From SKVL01 sp046542915 (GTDB taxonomy: Bacteria; Patescibacteriota; Minisyncoccia; Phycocordibacterales; CSBR16-193): a stretch of DNA of 28,175 nt. Within the stretch, counting starts at the first letter, position 1, and each line of letters starts with the position of its first letter. Below the pieces are notes generated by a model. The model was not told where the DNA came from. It ran no database searches and saw only the letters and a list, made by a program, of their open reading frames with translations. The stretch lies in NCBI GenBank assembly GCA_046542915.1, contig JBKHAI010000003.1, forward strand, positions 1 to 28,175, in the 5' to 3' direction. A program made the translations under genes and the position numbers. Below, in pieces: positions 1 to 8,865 of the stretch.

Positions 1-1
1 G

Positions 2-3000
2 ACCATAGAAGAAGTGGAGGCAAGAGAGGATGCCTTTGAAGAGCAAAAAGATGTTACAGAAGATGAAGAAAAGGACGAAGAAACTGATACGGAAGAGTCT
101 CCCGAGCCGGCTACTTCTGAAGCTCCGCCTGCCTCTGGGGGTGAGGATGATGATAATACGGTCCAAGAAGAAACTTCCGAAAATACCGAAGAAGGGGTAA
201 AAGAAAGTGATAAGAAGGAAGAAAAAGAAGAGGAGCCGGCCGTAGAGAAAGAGGAAAAAGAAGATCACTCTGATCCTGAAAAAGAAAAGACCAGGCCTTC
301 TTCTCACGACACCTCTGTTAAACAAGACGAGGAAGGGGAGTTGGTCCCTAATGTTAAAAAGGATGAGGACGAAGGTGAAAAGGAGGAAAAAACAAAAGAG
401 ATCGAGACGGAAAGATCTCCAATTGAAGAAAAAGATCCCGAAGACAAAATAAAGGAAAAGGATGATGACGGTTTGAGTTCTGAAGAGAAAGTTGCGGTTA
501 GTTCCGAGGATCGTAAAAAGAGGGAGGAAGAAAAGGAGTCGCAAAAAGAAAAAGGTACCACTCAAGGCTCCGAGATAGATCCCTCGCTCAAGTTCTTTAT
601 AGGGAGTAAATTGATGGAAGGATCGGGGATCAGTGAAGTTTGCATGGCCGCCTTAGAGAAAGGTTGGGATAAGGGGGAGATCGACGCGGCTTTTGAGGAC
701 GATGAGATCAAATCGGTCCTTTTTAACGAGGAACAAAAAGACACTTCAAAAGATAAAGAAAAAGAGGAAGTCTCCGAAACCAAGGAAAAAAGTAAAGAAG
801 AAACCGGAGCAACTGATACGGAAGAGTCTCCCGAGCCGACTGCTTCTGAAGCCCCGCCTGCCTCCGAGGGTGAGAATGATGATACGGTTCAAGAAGAAAC
901 TTCCGAAAATACCGAAGAAGAGGTAAAAGAAAATGACAAAAAGGAAGAAAAAGAAGAGGAGCCGGCCGTAGAGAAAGAGGAAAAAGAAGATCACTCTGAT
1001 CCTGAAAAAGAAAAGACCAGGCCTTCTTCTCACGACACCTCTGTTAAACAAGACGAGGAAGGGCAGATCGTAGAAAAAGAAAACACAGAGGAGGTATCAG
1101 AGATACCGACGGATAAAAAAAAAGTCCGAAAAATAAGAACGGATAAAGAAACCGAAGATCCTGAAAATTCCGAAGAGGTTGATGAAGATCAGGAGCTAGA
1201 TGATATTGAGAGAGAAGGTGAAGATCCGGTTACTCCGGACGAGCGATCGGTTTCCGAAGTTGAGTCTAGCAAAGAAACCGAGAAGGGATCAGTCGACAAA
1301 AAAGATCGAAATTTGGAAGTAGATACAGCGGAGGAAGAAGAGAAAGACGAACCCGACAAAGAAGGGTCAACAGCGGTCGGTGATGATGATCAAGAAAAAA
1401 CGGAAGGGTCGGATACTCAAACTGTTCCGCCGGAGAGTGATACTGAGGAGGAGGTTGATGGTGGGGATGAATTACCTGAAAAAGATCAATTGGTTGAGGA
1501 TGAAAAAGAGGAGTTGAATATTCCGGCGCCTCCTGAGAGTGGGCATTTTCCTGAAGGAGATGGAGAAGAAAAAGAAGATGTTGACGATGAAACCGAAGAT
1601 GACCCGTTTGGTTTTGGAGAGATAAAACTGGTCCCTAAACAAGAATCTGTCTCTTCGGAGACGCCGGGTGATACCGGTCAGATGCAAGAGGATCCCTTTG
1701 GAGAAGGTTACAGTGAATTTGATGACCGGAAGGGTGTCCAAAACGGTAACAGATTCATTTCTCAAGGTTTTTTTGCAAATACCCCCGGACAGGTCCCTGC
1801 TGGTAATTATCCGCCCAATGGGCAGCAGTTTCAAGCCGGTGGTGGTTATTCCGCACCAATGCCCGCGGGAGGCGGCTCTTTTGCTCAAGCCGGACATATC
1901 AATCCGGCTCTTAAGTTTTATGTTATAAATCATTTAAAGGAAGGTTTTGCTTCTCAGACGATCAGGGACGTTGCTTTAAAAGCCGGTTGGATGGAGAGGG
2001 AAATAGATGACGTTTTTTCCGATCCTGAAGTAAGAGCTATCGCTTCTGTTTTTGAATCACAGAACGTAACTTTCAGCGGAGCTCCGGCTGTCAGCCGGAC
2101 AGGCTCCGGTTTTGCGAGTAATACCCGTCAAGGTTTTACGGGAGGTAATGTTGGCGGTCGATCTTCGGCCCCCTATCAAAGTACCCCATCTTATACTCCG
2201 GTTCAAAAACAACCTAAGGCTTCTGCGTCCGATCATTCTGCTACTCCGAATTGGAATTCCGTAGCTTCTTATCCTTCCGGTCAAACTAAACAACCCACCT
2301 CTTTTGAAAGCTCTAAAGAAACAGAGTCCAAAAAGGAAGGTTTGAATAAAAAACAAAGTGTTGAACGCATCAATCCTCTTTTAAGGAAATACATAAGTGA
2401 TAATTTGAAAAAGGGCTTTAGTACTATATCTATAAAGGAAGTGGCGATCGATGCCGGGTGGCCGGAAGCTGAAGTTGAAGCTGTTTTTGAGGAAAATGAG
2501 ATAAAAGAGCTTGTGAAAGCTCAAGCTGAAGGAGTCTATCCCAAAGAGGATCAAAGTGATGAAGGTCAAGATCCAGAACAAGAAGGCGAGAGCAAAGCTG
2601 GTACTGAAAAAGATCCTGTTTCTAAAGAAAAGCCGGGGGTCAAGACCAGACCCTCTTCTCACGCCTCCGGCTTTGCGGTAAATGCTTCAAAAGAAGAGTC
2701 CCGGGATGAAAAGAAAGAAAAGACCGATAAAAAGAAAAAAGATAAAAAAGTAGATCCCGATAAAGTGGAAGGAAAGAAGAAAGAAGCACTTTCTGAAGAC
2801 GGAAAAGACCAAAAAGAAGAAGCTGTATCGAAAGAAAAGGTCAAAGAAAAGAATGAACCTTCGCCGGAAGCCGAAGCGGCCCCGATAGCCGGTTCTGATA
2901 CTGACCCTAAAAGCGAAGGTAAAGCCGAAACTTCTACTGAGAAAGATAAAGGTAAAGATAACGGATCCGCCTCTGATACATCCGGTGGCTCTAGGGAACA

Positions 3001-3520
3001 AAAACTCCAGAATGAGACACCGACCGGAGGATCGTTATCGGGTTTTGAAGAGCAACTCAAAAAAGCTCGCCAAAAGAGTGAATCACAAGGTAAAGATGAC
3101 AAGCGAGACGGTAATAAAAAGGAACCTTCCAAAGCAAAGACCGAAGTTCCCGATACTCAAGAAAAAGGGCCTCGGAAGAGCGGTCAGTATGTAGATGTGC
3201 CTGATTACTCTGTTGTTGATGAAGCTCCCGATCCGGAGCAGGAAAATGATAAAAAAGAAAAACTCAACAAAGTAAAAGGTGCGGATACTAAAGACGCAGA
3301 TGACAAGGGGTCTAGTGATGATAATGAGCCGGTTAAAAAAGAGTCAGATGTCCCACCGCGGAAAGATGACAAGGAAGCCACTTCCGAATCCCGGGAAGAA
3401 TTTGAAAGACCGAAGGTTAAAAGGGATATATCCAATCCGGCTTCCTTTTTTATAGAAAATCCGGAAGACATCATTGATGTTGAAGACTCGGAAGATGAAA
3501 AGGCGGATCAGGGAAGTTAA
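2..3520 (+). CDS. Giant Lys/Glu-rich repeat protein with three AGW helical modules (5' partial)
   Basis: The reading frame is open to the window edge (T-I-E-E before the GTG at 14), so the true start lies upstream and the visible 1,168 residues are the C-terminal part. Most of the protein is low-complexity Glu/Lys/Asp/Ser sequence, probably disordered. Embedded in it are three related modules of about 45 residues (near residues 188-236, 629-676 and 786-834, counted from the GTG). Each has the pattern I-[DN]-P-x-L-[KR]-x-[FY], then a Gly, then a [KA]-GW motif and a terminal [AV]-F-x-[ED] helix. Similar 'AGW' modules recur in hypothetical Patescibacteria proteins; I infer a small UBA-like three-helix fold. 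A Gly/Pro/Gln-rich linker lies near residues 595-625. An 85-residue segment is duplicated (see repeats), and K-T-R-P-S-S-H occurs three times. No signal peptide or membrane segment is visible in this part. Function is unknown; a scaffold or adaptor role is only a guess. Confidence 0.85.
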   Translation, partial: TIEEVEAREDAFEEQKDVTEDEEKDEETDTEESPEPATSEAPPASGGEDDDNTVQEETSENTEEGVKESDKKEEKEEEPAVEKEEKEDHSDPEKEKTRPSSHDTSVKQDEEGELVPNVKKDEDEGEKEEKTKEIETERSPIEEKDPEDKIKEKDDDGLSSEEKVAVSSEDRKKREEEKESQKEKGTTQGSEIDPSLKFFIGSKLMEGSGISEVCMAALEKGWDKGEIDAAFEDDEIKSVLFNEEQKDTSKDKEKEEVSETKEKSKEETGATDTEESPEPTASEAPPASEGENDDTVQEETSENTEEEVKENDKKEEKEEEPAVEKEEKEDHSDPEKEKTRPSSHDTSVKQDEEGQIVEKENTEEVSEIPTDKKKVRKIRTDKETEDPENSEEVDEDQELDDIEREGEDPVTPDERSVSEVESSKETEKGSVDKKDRNLEVDTAEEEEKDEPDKEGSTAVGDDDQEKTEGSDTQTVPPESDTEEEVDGGDELPEKDQLVEDEKEELNIPAPPESGHFPEGDGEEKEDVDDETEDDPFGFGEIKLVPKQESVSSETPGDTGQMQEDPFGEGYSEFDDRKGVQNGNRFISQGFFANTPGQVPAGNYPPNGQQFQAGGGYSAPMPAGGGSFAQAGHINPALKFYVINHLKEGFASQTIRDVALKAGWMEREIDDVFSDPEVRAIASVFESQNVTFSGAPAVSRTGSGFASNTRQGFTGGNVGGRSSAPYQSTPSYTPVQKQPKASASDHSATPNWNSVASYPSGQTKQPTSFESSKETESKKEGLNKKQSVERINPLLRKYISDNLKKGFSTISIKEVAIDAGWPEAEVEAVFEENEIKELVKAQAEGVYPKEDQSDEGQDPEQEGESKAGTEKDPVSKEKPGVKTRPSSHASGFAVNASKEESRDEKKEKTDKKKKDKKVDPDKVEGKKKEALSEDGKDQKEEAVSKEKVKEKNEPSPEAEAAPIAGSDTDPKSEGKAETSTEKDKGKDNGSASDTSGGSREQKLQNETPTGGSLSGFEEQLKKARQKSESQGKDDKRDGNKKEPSKAKTEVPDTQEKGPRKSGQYVDVPDYSVVDEAPDPEQENDKKEKLNKVKGADTKDADDKGSSDDNEPVKKESDVPPRKDDKEATSESREEFERPKVKRDISNPASFFIENPEDIIDVEDSEDEKADQGS
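82..337 (+). repeat. In-gene long direct repeat, copy A
   Basis: About 85 codons beginning T-D-T-E-E-S-P-E-P and ending K-Q-D-E-E-G recur as copy B at 811-1063. Copy A is one codon longer (D-D-D-N versus N-D-D). The 3' half, from the E-E-P-A-V-E-K segment onward, is almost identical at the nucleotide level, which points to a recent duplication or gene conversion. Confidence 0.9.
811..1063 (+). repeat. In-gene long direct repeat, copy B
   Basis: Second copy of the 85-codon unit, 726-729 bp downstream of copy A. Between the copies lies the first AGW module. A larger unit (charged tract plus module) may therefore be the ancestral repeat of this protein. Confidence 0.9.
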
Positions 3521-3581
3521 GTATAAGACATTCTGATCCTTCGTTTCTGTGTGGATACCGAGCTTTGAATCTGAGAATTAG

Positions 3582-3590
3582 TGTTAAAAT
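3582..3590 (+). promoter_or_regulatory. Extended -10 promoter before the methyltransferase gene
   Basis: TGTTAAAAT is an extended -10 element (TGn plus TAAAAT), identical to the one before frr. It lies 32 bases before the ATG at 3623. Only a weak -35 (TTTGAA at 3564) is visible. Confidence 0.5.
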
Positions 3591-3622
3591 AATAGTGAAG
3601 GTAGTGATCATCGTTTTTATCT

Positions 3623-4246
3623 ATGTTGTATTCTTTGATAATTTTTCAGATCTTACATGCTCTGATGGTGATAGTGATCCTGTTGGCTGTTTTTGATGTT
3701 CGTTTTAGAGGAAAATGGCAAATAGACCAAAGGTCCCCACTTTTAATAGGGATATTTCTTCCTTTGTATACGGTGGGTCATATTTCGGTTTTGTTATTCT
3801 CATTTTCCGATTCAATAAATATACTTGACTGGGTGGCATTTTCTCTTACTTTTTTAGCCCTTTTGATCATCGTTAAAGCAAGAATTGATCTGAAACACTC
3901 TTATGCCTGGCCGGGGCAGATGGGAGAGAAAGTGGAGTTGGTAAAGACCGGAGTATATGCTTATACGCGCCACCCGTTATATACCGGGATCTATCTTTAT
4001 ATTTTAGGTAGTTTAATATCGGTGATCTATTATTCAGACCTTATCTTGGGAATATTAATGACTTTGGTGGCGGCTGCTTTAATAGTATTTTTAAGTATAA
4101 CAGCTCAGCAGGAAGAAGAACGTTTACAAAAAGATCTTGGCGGGATCTATGTTTCTTACAAGGCGGAGGTACAAAGTACGCTTCCGTTGGATGTTTTGAA
4201 AATAAGGCGGACCAGTTGTGAAGAAAATGATAACGGTGAAGGTTAA
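3623..4246 (+). CDS. Isoprenylcysteine/phospholipid methyltransferase-like membrane protein
   Basis: A 207-residue integral membrane protein with about five hydrophobic segments. The segment G-V-Y-A-Y-T-R-H-P-L-Y-T-G, followed by a hydrophobic helix and then Q-E-E-E-R-L-x-K-x-x-G-x-x-Y-x-x-Y-K, is the conserved C-terminal signature of the ICMT/PEMT/NnrU superfamily. In that superfamily the R-H-P motif and the downstream Glu bind S-adenosylmethionine. Family members methylate lipids or prenylated thiols at the membrane; the substrate here cannot be told. The ATG at 3623 is the first in frame and follows the promoter at 3582. It is followed after 36 bases by the DoxX-like gene, so the two may be cotranscribed. 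Confidence 0.8.
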   Translation: MLYSLIIFQILHALMVIVILLAVFDVRFRGKWQIDQRSPLLIGIFLPLYTVGHISVLLFSFSDSINILDWVAFSLTFLALLIIVKARIDLKHSYAWPGQMGEKVELVKTGVYAYTRHPLYTGIYLYILGSLISVIYYSDLILGILMTLVAAALIVFLSITAQQEEERLQKDLGGIYVSYKAEVQSTLPLDVLKIRRTSCEENDNGEG

Positions 4247-4282
4247 TTAGCAAAGACATTATTCATCAATATAGATCTTAAA

Positions 4283-4777
4283 ATGAGAAAAGGATTTGAA
4301 AAATTTTTGATCACTTTAATGCGACTTTCTCTGGGATGGGTTTTTACGTGGAACTTTTTAGATAAATTGTTTGGTTTTGGTTATCCGACTCCCAAAGGAG
4401 AAGCTTGGATCGATGGCGTTTCTCCTACGGAAGAATTTTTACTTTATGGAACAGCGGAGAGTCCTTTTGTTGAAGTTCTTCAGGCTATGGCGGGGCAGTC
4501 ATGGGTTGATTGGTTGTTCATGGTCGGATTGGCCTTTGTTGGGTCTGCTTTGATCTTAGGGATCATGACACGAATGGCCGGTGTGTTGGGGGCATTGATG
4601 GTCCTTTTGATATTTTTAGCGATCTTACCTCCGGAAGAGAATCTATTGATAACCTATCATATTATTTACTTACTGGTCTTCTTGCTCCTTTCCGCCGTTC
4701 CCAGTGGAGAATGGTTTGGTCTAGGGAAGTGGTGGAGTGGAACACGACTAGTTAAAGGATTTCCATTTCTCAAATGA
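4283..4777 (+). CDS. DoxX/DoxD-family small membrane protein
   Basis: A 164-residue protein with four predicted membrane helices. The N-terminal segment (L-M-R-L-S-L-G-W-V-F-T-W-N-F-L-D-K) and the G-x-A-L-I-L-G-I-M-T-R turn in the third helix are typical of DoxX/DoxD-like proteins, which include the small subunit of archaeal thiosulfate:quinone oxidoreductase. The C-terminal helix ends in S-x-E-W-F-G-L-G-K-W-W, also usual for the family. In CPR bacteria, which mostly lack respiratory chains, the role is unknown. It ends with TGA, showing that TGA is a stop here. Confidence 0.75.
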   Translation: MRKGFEKFLITLMRLSLGWVFTWNFLDKLFGFGYPTPKGEAWIDGVSPTEEFLLYGTAESPFVEVLQAMAGQSWVDWLFMVGLAFVGSALILGIMTRMAGVLGALMVLLIFLAILPPEENLLITYHIIYLLVFLLLSAVPSGEWFGLGKWWSGTRLVKGFPFLK

Positions 4778-4782
4778 TAACT

Positions 4783-4811
4783 TTGTATATCCTTTGTTTT
4801 TTTGTTAAAAT
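4783..4811 (+). promoter_or_regulatory. Promoter of frr (leaderless type)
   Basis: -35 TTGTAT (4783-4788), 17-bp spacer and extended -10 TGT-TAAAAT (4803-4811). Only 8 bases separate the -10 box from the ATG at 4820, so transcription should begin at or next to the start codon. Confidence 0.65.
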
Positions 4812-4819
4812 TGTCCCGT

Positions 4820-5374
4820 ATGGCTTATGACTTTTCAGAATTTAAAAAAAGAGGCGAAGAGATAAAAAGTTGGCTTGATAAAGAGTTTGCCGGCATAAGG
4901 ACGGGGCGCGCCACACCGGCTATACTAGATGGTATCTCGGTTGAGGCCTACGGTTCCAAAATGCCTTTGAATCAAGTCGCCAACATAACCATTGAGGATC
5001 CTCGTACCTTGGCGATCATACCTTGGGACAGTTCTATAGTAAAAAATATTGAAAAGGCTTTAAGGAACAGTGATCTGGGTCTTTCGGTCAATGTTGCCGA
5101 TACAAGTATCAGGGTGACCTTTCCCGAATTGACCCATGAGAGGCGACAGTCATTAGCTAAAGTTGTTCGCCAGAGAGAAGAGCAAGCCAAGGTTTCCCTT
5201 AGGAACGAAAGGGAGAGAGTTTGGGATGATATTCAGGAAAGGTTTAGGGAAGGAGAAATAACCGAGGATGATAAATTCAGATCAAAGGATGATCTGCAAA
5301 AGCATTTAAATGACCTTAACAAGGATATAGAAGTAAAAGCTGACAAGAAAGAGAAAGAGGTAAAAGAAAATTAA
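4820..5374 (+). CDS. frr: Ribosome recycling factor
   Basis: RRF splits the post-termination ribosome together with EF-G. The 184-residue product matches family length (about 185). It has the diagnostic G-I-R-T-G-R-A-T-P-x-I-L-D motif near residue 27, the domain II stretch with I-E-D-P-R-T-L-A-I-x-P-W-D, and the long C-terminal helix with E-L-T-x-E-R-R-Q-S-L-A-K. The ATG at 4820 gives the classical M-A-Y-D-F-S-E-F start. An in-frame TTG at 4802 would overlap the -10 box, so it is rejected. The likely transcript is leaderless. rseP follows after 14 bases and is probably in the same operon. Confidence 0.97.
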   Translation: MAYDFSEFKKRGEEIKSWLDKEFAGIRTGRATPAILDGISVEAYGSKMPLNQVANITIEDPRTLAIIPWDSSIVKNIEKALRNSDLGLSVNVADTSIRVTFPELTHERRQSLAKVVRQREEQAKVSLRNERERVWDDIQERFREGEITEDDKFRSKDDLQKHLNDLNKDIEVKADKKEKEVKEN

Positions 5375-5388
5375 CTTTAACTCAAATT

Positions 5389-6492
5389 ATGAGCATTATT
5401 ATATTTATCGCTGTACTCGTGTTGCTTATTCTGGCTCACGAGCTGGGGCATTTTTTAGTAGCGAAATACTTTAATATCAGAGCTGACGAATTTGGCATAG
5501 GTCTGCCACCGCGGTTGACCACTCTTTTTCGTTGGGGAGAGACGGACTTCACTTTAAACGCCATTCCGTTTGGCGGATTTGTGAAGATCTATGGTGAAGA
5601 TCCGGGAGAAGAGTCGGTCAAGGAGGAAGACCAAGATCGCCATTTTGCTAATAAGCACAGAGGAATACAGGCGGCGGTTTTGTTAGCCGGAGTATTTTTC
5701 AATGCTCTTTTGGCGTTCGTTTTGATAACCATTGCTTTTACGGTTGGGGTACCTACATCCGGAGAAATGCATGATCCCGATCACATAAAAGACCCTAAGG
5801 CCACCATATCTTATGTTAAGGAGAATTCTCCGGCGGAAAATGCCGGCTTGCAAGTTGGGGATGTTGTTTCAAGAATACAAATAGAGGACGGTGAGGCTAT
5901 CCCGATAGCCACCTCAAGAGAACTATCGGATCTTGTTAATGATGAAGGTGGAGAAGAATTAACCATCTATTATGAACGCGAAGGAGTTGAAAAAGAGACA
6001 TCTCTTGTGCCTCAGGAAGATCTTTTAGAAAAAGATGGAGCCGCCATAGGAGTGGCTCTTAGTACTGTCGGTGTGGTCTCTTTTCCTCCGCATCTAGCGT
6101 TCGTTGAAGGGGCAAAACATACGGTTGAACTTACCGGTATAATTGCGGTAGAGCTCTCACGATTTTTAGCGAGTGTGGTAACCGGTGGAGCTGACTTTTC
6201 GGAAGTGGCGGGACCGGTGGGCATCGTGGGATTGGTCGGCGATGCCTGGGAGGTCGGTCTTTCTTTCCTTCTTTATTTCACTGCTGTTATTTCACTGCAT
6301 TTAACTATAATAAATTTACTACCTTTTCCCGCTCTTGACGGCGGAAGACTTCTGTTTGTGGCCATAGAAGCGGCCACTCGAAGAAAAATTAAGCCACAAG
6401 TAGCTAACGCCTTGAACGCTATCGGGTTTATCCTTTTGATAATCCTGATGATCGCCGTAACGACAAATGATGTTATAAGAATTTTCAGTTAA
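5389..6492 (+). CDS. rseP: Site-2 intramembrane zinc metalloprotease RseP/MmpA-like
   Basis: A 367-residue S2P-family protease that cuts membrane-spanning substrates such as anti-sigma factors or signal-peptide remnants. H17-E18-L-G-H21 in the first membrane helix is the zinc-binding HExxH. L-P-F-P-A-L-D317-G-G near the C-terminus supplies the third ligand (LDG motif). A single PDZ domain lies around residues 140-205 (S-P-A-E-N-A-G-L-x-x-G-D). At least four hydrophobic helices are visible. One PDZ domain rather than two makes it closer to the short Gram-positive/CPR type than to E. coli RseP. It is packed between frr and proS, a neighbourhood common in bacteria. Confidence 0.93.
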   Translation: MSIIIFIAVLVLLILAHELGHFLVAKYFNIRADEFGIGLPPRLTTLFRWGETDFTLNAIPFGGFVKIYGEDPGEESVKEEDQDRHFANKHRGIQAAVLLAGVFFNALLAFVLITIAFTVGVPTSGEMHDPDHIKDPKATISYVKENSPAENAGLQVGDVVSRIQIEDGEAIPIATSRELSDLVNDEGGEELTIYYEREGVEKETSLVPQEDLLEKDGAAIGVALSTVGVVSFPPHLAFVEGAKHTVELTGIIAVELSRFLASVVTGGADFSEVAGPVGIVGLVGDAWEVGLSFLLYFTAVISLHLTIINLLPFPALDGGRLLFVAIEAATRRKIKPQVANALNAIGFILLIILMIAVTTNDVIRIFS

Positions 6493-6503
6493 GACTCTAT
6501 GAA

Positions 6504-6532
6504 TAGACCTGATGGAATATTTTGTGTACTAT
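6504..6532 (+). promoter_or_regulatory. Possible leaderless promoter of proS
   Basis: TAGACC (6504-6509), 17-bp spacer and TACTAT (6527-6532), with 7 bases to the ATG at 6540. The spacing to the start codon equals that before PBP2, which is the main support. The -35 is weak. Confidence 0.35.
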
Positions 6533-6539
6533 ATCTTTT

Positions 6540-7832
6540 ATGCAACAATCAAAACTTTTTACAAAAACCAGAAAAGAGACACCTTCTTCCGGACATTCTC
6601 GGAACGCGGAGTTATTAGTTAGAGGTGGTTTTATCTATCAGGAGATGGCCGGAGTTTATGCTTATCTACCTCTAGGTTTAAGAGTCTTGCGTTCGGTTAT
6701 TCAGATAATCCGTGAGGAGATGAACGCCGTGGGAGGTCAGGAGTTGGAGTTGACCGCTTTACAAAGAAAAGATGTTTGGGAATCGTCAGGGAGATGGAGT
6801 GATGAAGTGGTTGATGATTGGTTTAAGACCGACCTTAAAAATGGTAATACTTTGGGTTTGGGTTTCACTCACGAGGAGCCGCTTAGTTTTTTGATGAAAG
6901 AACATATATCTTCTTATAAAGATCTTCCTGTCTATGTTTACCAGTTTCAGACAAAGTTCAGAAATGAATTACGTGCCAAGTCCGGAATTATGCGTGGTCG
7001 TGAATTTTTAATGAAAGACCTTTATGACTTTTCCGCGAACGAAAATGAACACAAGGAATTTTATGAGAAAATGAAAGGTGTTTACCAACAGGTTTTTCAG
7101 AGAGTGGGTATCGGCGACAGAACTCACATGACCATTTCTTCCGGCGGTTCTTTTTCAAAATATTCATATGAGTTTCAAACTATTACCGAGGCCGGTGAAG
7201 ATCTGATACTTTATGATGATAAGCTGGATTTTGCAATTAATAAAGATGATTATTCCGAAGAGGTTTTGAGTGATTTTGGGATAGAGGCCAAGGATTGTGA
7301 TCTGAAAGAGTACAAAACCGTGGAGGTCGGCGATATCTACACTCTCGGCGACAAATTCTCCCGGGCTGTCGGTTTAACTTACAAAGATAAAAGTGGTAAG
7401 GATCAGTATGTTTATATGGGCTCTTATGGTATTGGGGTTCCGCGGTTGGTCGGGACAATAGTGGAGGTGTTTGCTGACAAGAAAGGAATAGTCTGGCCTT
7501 TTTCGGTAGCTCCTTTTGCTTTTCACATATTAAGCATAGGTAAAAGTGAAGAGGTTAAGAAGTTCGCATCGGAGCTTCATAACACTCTTTTGGAGAGAGA
7601 CGTGGAAGTACTTTGGGATGACAGAGATAAAAGTGCCGGAGAGAAATTCGCCGACGCGGACCTTATCGGGATACCCTATCAAATAATTGTTAGTGATAGA
7701 GGCCTTTCCGGAGGCGAGGTAGAGTTGAAGGACCGCCAGAGTGGAAAGACCTTTCTTATAAATGAGGCGGATATATTGAGTTCGGTTTTAAAGATAGTAA
7801 AAAACAGTGATTATGTTAGAAAAGATGTATAA
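6540..7832 (+). CDS. proS: Prolyl-tRNA synthetase, short form without editing insert
   Basis: A class II aminoacyl-tRNA synthetase of 430 residues that charges tRNA-Pro. Motif 1 surrounds A-G-V-Y-A-Y-L-P-L-G. Motif 2 is F-R-N-E-L-R-A-K-S-G-I-M-R-G-R-E-F. Motif 3 is G-S-Y-G-I-G-V-P-R. A C-terminal anticodon-binding domain starts around residue 330. The canonical bacterial enzyme is about 570 residues because a YbaK-like editing domain (INS) sits between motifs 2 and 3; here that interval is short and the domain is absent. The ATG at 6540 (M-Q-Q-S-K-L-F) is preferred over an in-frame TTG at 6522, which overlaps the putative -10. The 3' end overlaps mreB by 20 bases. Confidence 0.95.
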   Translation: MQQSKLFTKTRKETPSSGHSRNAELLVRGGFIYQEMAGVYAYLPLGLRVLRSVIQIIREEMNAVGGQELELTALQRKDVWESSGRWSDEVVDDWFKTDLKNGNTLGLGFTHEEPLSFLMKEHISSYKDLPVYVYQFQTKFRNELRAKSGIMRGREFLMKDLYDFSANENEHKEFYEKMKGVYQQVFQRVGIGDRTHMTISSGGSFSKYSYEFQTITEAGEDLILYDDKLDFAINKDDYSEEVLSDFGIEAKDCDLKEYKTVEVGDIYTLGDKFSRAVGLTYKDKSGKDQYVYMGSYGIGVPRLVGTIVEVFADKKGIVWPFSVAPFAFHILSIGKSEEVKKFASELHNTLLERDVEVLWDDRDKSAGEKFADADLIGIPYQIIVSDRGLSGGEVELKDRQSGKTFLINEADILSSVLKIVKNSDYVRKDV

Positions 7833-8865
7833 ATGGTTTTCATCCGATATGGGAGTTGATCTGGGTACGGCTTGTACTCTGGTATATGTTGCCGGTAGAG
7901 GAATAGTAATAAATGAACCATCAGTGGTAGCTGTTAACCAAAAGACCGGGCAGGTTGTTGCCGTCGGCGCCAAGGCCAAGCAAATGATCGGGAGAACCCC
8001 CGGCCACATTACAGCCGTTAGACCTTTAGTTGACGGAGTAGTATCGGATTTCGAAGTGACGGAAGAGATGATGTCCTATTTATTAAATAAGGCACAGAAA
8101 GGAAGGAATATGCTGTTTGGACCGCGGGTAGTGGTGGGAGTACCTTCAGGGATAACTAACGTGGAGATAAGGGCGGTGAGAGATGCCGCTAAGAGTGCCG
8201 GGGCCAGAGAGGTTCACATTATAGAAGAACCTATGGCGGCGGCCATAGGTATCAATCTTTCCGTTAAGGACCCGGTCGGAAATATGATCGTTGATATAGG
8301 TGGAGGAACTTCGGATATAGCGGTTATATCGCTCGGCGGAGTGGTTCAGTCCCGTAATCTTAGAATAGCCGGCGACCAATTAAATCAAGATATAATTTCC
8401 TATATCAGAAGTGAGTTCAAGATCCTGATCGGAGATAAGACCGCTGAGAGTTTAAAGGTGGCCATTGGCTCAATGGTTCCGGCTGAAAAACCTTTAGAAG
8501 CATCAATAAAAGGAAGAGATCTGGTAAGCGGTTTACCTAAAGAGGTGGTTGTGACAGATGCCGATATAAGGGAAGCCGTTTCTTCCTCAGTGGACACGAT
8601 CGTGGAATCAGTGAAAGAAGTTTTGGAAATAACACCTCCCGAGGTTTTGGCTGATGTTATGAGTCGCGGCATCTATCTATCAGGTGGTGGAGCTTTAATA
8701 AAAGGATTACCTGATATTTTAAGTGATTACGTAAAGATACCGGTACATATCGCCAATGACCCGCTGACAGCGATGGTGAGAGGGACCGGTATTGTCCTGG
8801 AGAACATTGACAATTACAGAGAAGTCTTAATAGAACATGAAGATGAATTACCTCCGGCAACATAA
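7813..8865 (+). CDS. mreB: Rod shape-determining protein MreB
   Basis: A bacterial actin that forms membrane-bound filaments and guides the elongation machinery. It has the actin/Hsp70-fold phosphate loops G-V-D-L-G-T-A and D-I-G-G-G-T-S-D, the E-E-P-M-A-A-A-I-G segment and the adenosine motif L-S-G-G-G-A-L-I-K-G. Length (350 aa) is normal. The ATG at 7813 puts 12 residues before the S-D-M-G-V-D-L-G-T block, as in typical MreB proteins; GTG 7807 and ATG 7825 are alternatives. It overlaps proS by 20 bases and mreC by 29, indicating one transcript with coupled translation. Confidence 0.95.
   Translation: MLEKMYKWFSSDMGVDLGTACTLVYVAGRGIVINEPSVVAVNQKTGQVVAVGAKAKQMIGRTPGHITAVRPLVDGVVSDFEVTEEMMSYLLNKAQKGRNMLFGPRVVVGVPSGITNVEIRAVRDAAKSAGAREVHIIEEPMAAAIGINLSVKDPVGNMIVDIGGGTSDIAVISLGGVVQSRNLRIAGDQLNQDIISYIRSEFKILIGDKTAESLKVAIGSMVPAEKPLEASIKGRDLVSGLPKEVVVTDADIREAVSSSVDTIVESVKEVLEITPPEVLADVMSRGIYLSGGGALIKGLPDILSDYVKIPVHIANDPLTAMVRGTGIVLENIDNYREVLIEHEDELPPAT

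Noticed and set aside
746..1051. Phe-rich minus-strand open frames antisense to the giant protein
   Set aside because: Arise because Lys/Glu codons (AAA, GAA) read as Phe/Leu/Ser on the other strand; pure shadows.
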